From the NCBI GenBank assembly GCA_036259875.1, contig DATAAZ010000042.1, positions 1 through 18,823 of the forward strand: a stretch of DNA of 18,823 nt. Reading direction: 5' to 3'. Numbering within the stretch: the stretch's first letter is position 1; every line of letters starts with the position of its first letter. The position numbers and the translations under genes were made by a program. Of this stretch, positions 18,599 through 18,823 are shown piece by piece. Below the pieces are notes generated by a model. That model did no database searches and had not been told where the DNA came from. It saw only the letters and a program-made list of their open reading frames with translations. Source of the DNA: DATAAZ01 sp036259875. GTDB lineage: Bacteria; Actinomycetota; Thermoleophilia; Gaiellales; Gaiellaceae.

Positions 18599-18823
18599 AT
18601 GAGCCAACTCCTCGAGCACTGCGAGGCGCTCGGCCGCCTCGCACAGGGGGCGTCGGCGCCGGCGCGAACGCGTCTCGAGACCGAGCTCGGCGAGGAGGAG
18701 GTGCTCGCGTGCGTTGTGTGTCCCGAGCCCGTCAGCCCGGCCGAGCTCGCCCGCCACTGCGCCGCGCTCCTCCCGTCGTTCGCCGTCCCGCGGTACGTCG
18801 AGTTGATGGACGAGCTACCGCTG
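18599..18823 (+). pseudogene. C-terminal fragment of an AMP-forming acyl-CoA synthetase/ligase, open at the right edge
   Basis: Reading to the last base gives 75 codons from ATG 18599 (GTG 18557 in frame is an alternative). Residues 28-75 match the C-terminal AMP-binding (AMP-binding_C) domain: ETELGEEEVLACVVCPEP, then SPAELARHCAALLPSF and AVPRYVELMDELPL. The latter normally precedes the PKTPxGK catalytic lysine, which would lie just off the edge. The large N-terminal adenylation domain (about 400 residues) is absent: the upstream DNA is taken up by the membrane protein gene and a terminator. The first 27 residues do not match the family. It is either a 5'-truncated remnant or an unusual standalone domain. 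Confidence 0.5.

Noticed and set aside
1..18823. tRNA, rRNA, CRISPR arrays, insertion sequences, prophage or attachment sites
   Set aside because: No cloverleaf, rRNA-like stretch, regularly spaced repeats, transposase or integrase motif was found on either strand by eye.

Overview
The window is about 18.8 kb of very GC-rich DNA, densely packed with short intergenic gaps and many GTG starts. It looks like an Actinomycetota chromosome, probably a deep-branching lineage such as Thermoleophilia or Rubrobacteria. The reasons are an actinobacterial GarA-FtsR-like gene pair, a one-motif RsiG-type protein, an actinobacterial CDP-alcohol phosphatidyltransferase / sugar nucleotidyltransferase pair, and several TAnnnT -10 boxes 6-10 nt in front of start codons (leaderless or nearly leaderless genes). 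The class-level placement is inference. No rRNA, tRNA, CRISPR array, integrase or insertion sequence was seen.

Layout. (1) 1-2123, minus strand: a TetR regulator followed by rsbR, rsbS and rsbT (cut by the left edge), the core of a stressosome. (2) 2127-4959, plus strand: a TetR operator/promoter region, a small putative membrane protein, a PRC-barrel protein, a RibD/DHFR-like reductase and a standalone LigD-type primase-polymerase. (3) 4967-9681: compact divergent and convergent metabolic genes: cysteine dioxygenase-like, enolase superfamily, anchored carbohydrate-binding-like protein, a small monooxygenase-fold protein, a uronate-dehydrogenase-like SDR, and proC. Two divergent pairs here are separated by only 17 and 21 bp, with overlapping opposed -10 boxes. 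(4) 9664-11595, minus strand: hutF (unusually short), then a secreted M23 peptidase with two peptidoglycan-binding domains. (5) 11640-11770: two large GGGGTCAGACCCC-type palindromes, REP-like. (6) 11827-14882: a phosphatidyltransferase translationally coupled to a mannose-1-phosphate guanylyltransferase whose phosphomannomutase half has lost its catalytic motifs. (7) 14983-16938: an RsiG-like putative c-di-GMP-binding anti-sigma factor, a zinc-ribbon/FHA protein of GarA type, a MerR/FtsR-like regulator, and apt. (8) 17026-18823: a cysteine-rich protein of unknown function, a four-helix membrane protein with a structured leader, a strong terminator, and the C-terminal part of an AMP-forming ligase running off the right edge.

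The most notable region is 14900-16410. A putative c-di-GMP switch protein, a phosphorylation-dependent FHA switch protein and a cell-division-type MerR regulator sit in one tightly coupled operon, behind an inverted repeat that overlaps the -35 region. Together with the stressosome genes at the left edge, the window carries two separate partner-switching or anti-sigma systems, but no sigma factor gene is visible. All functional names come from reading motifs by eye; no database search was possible.
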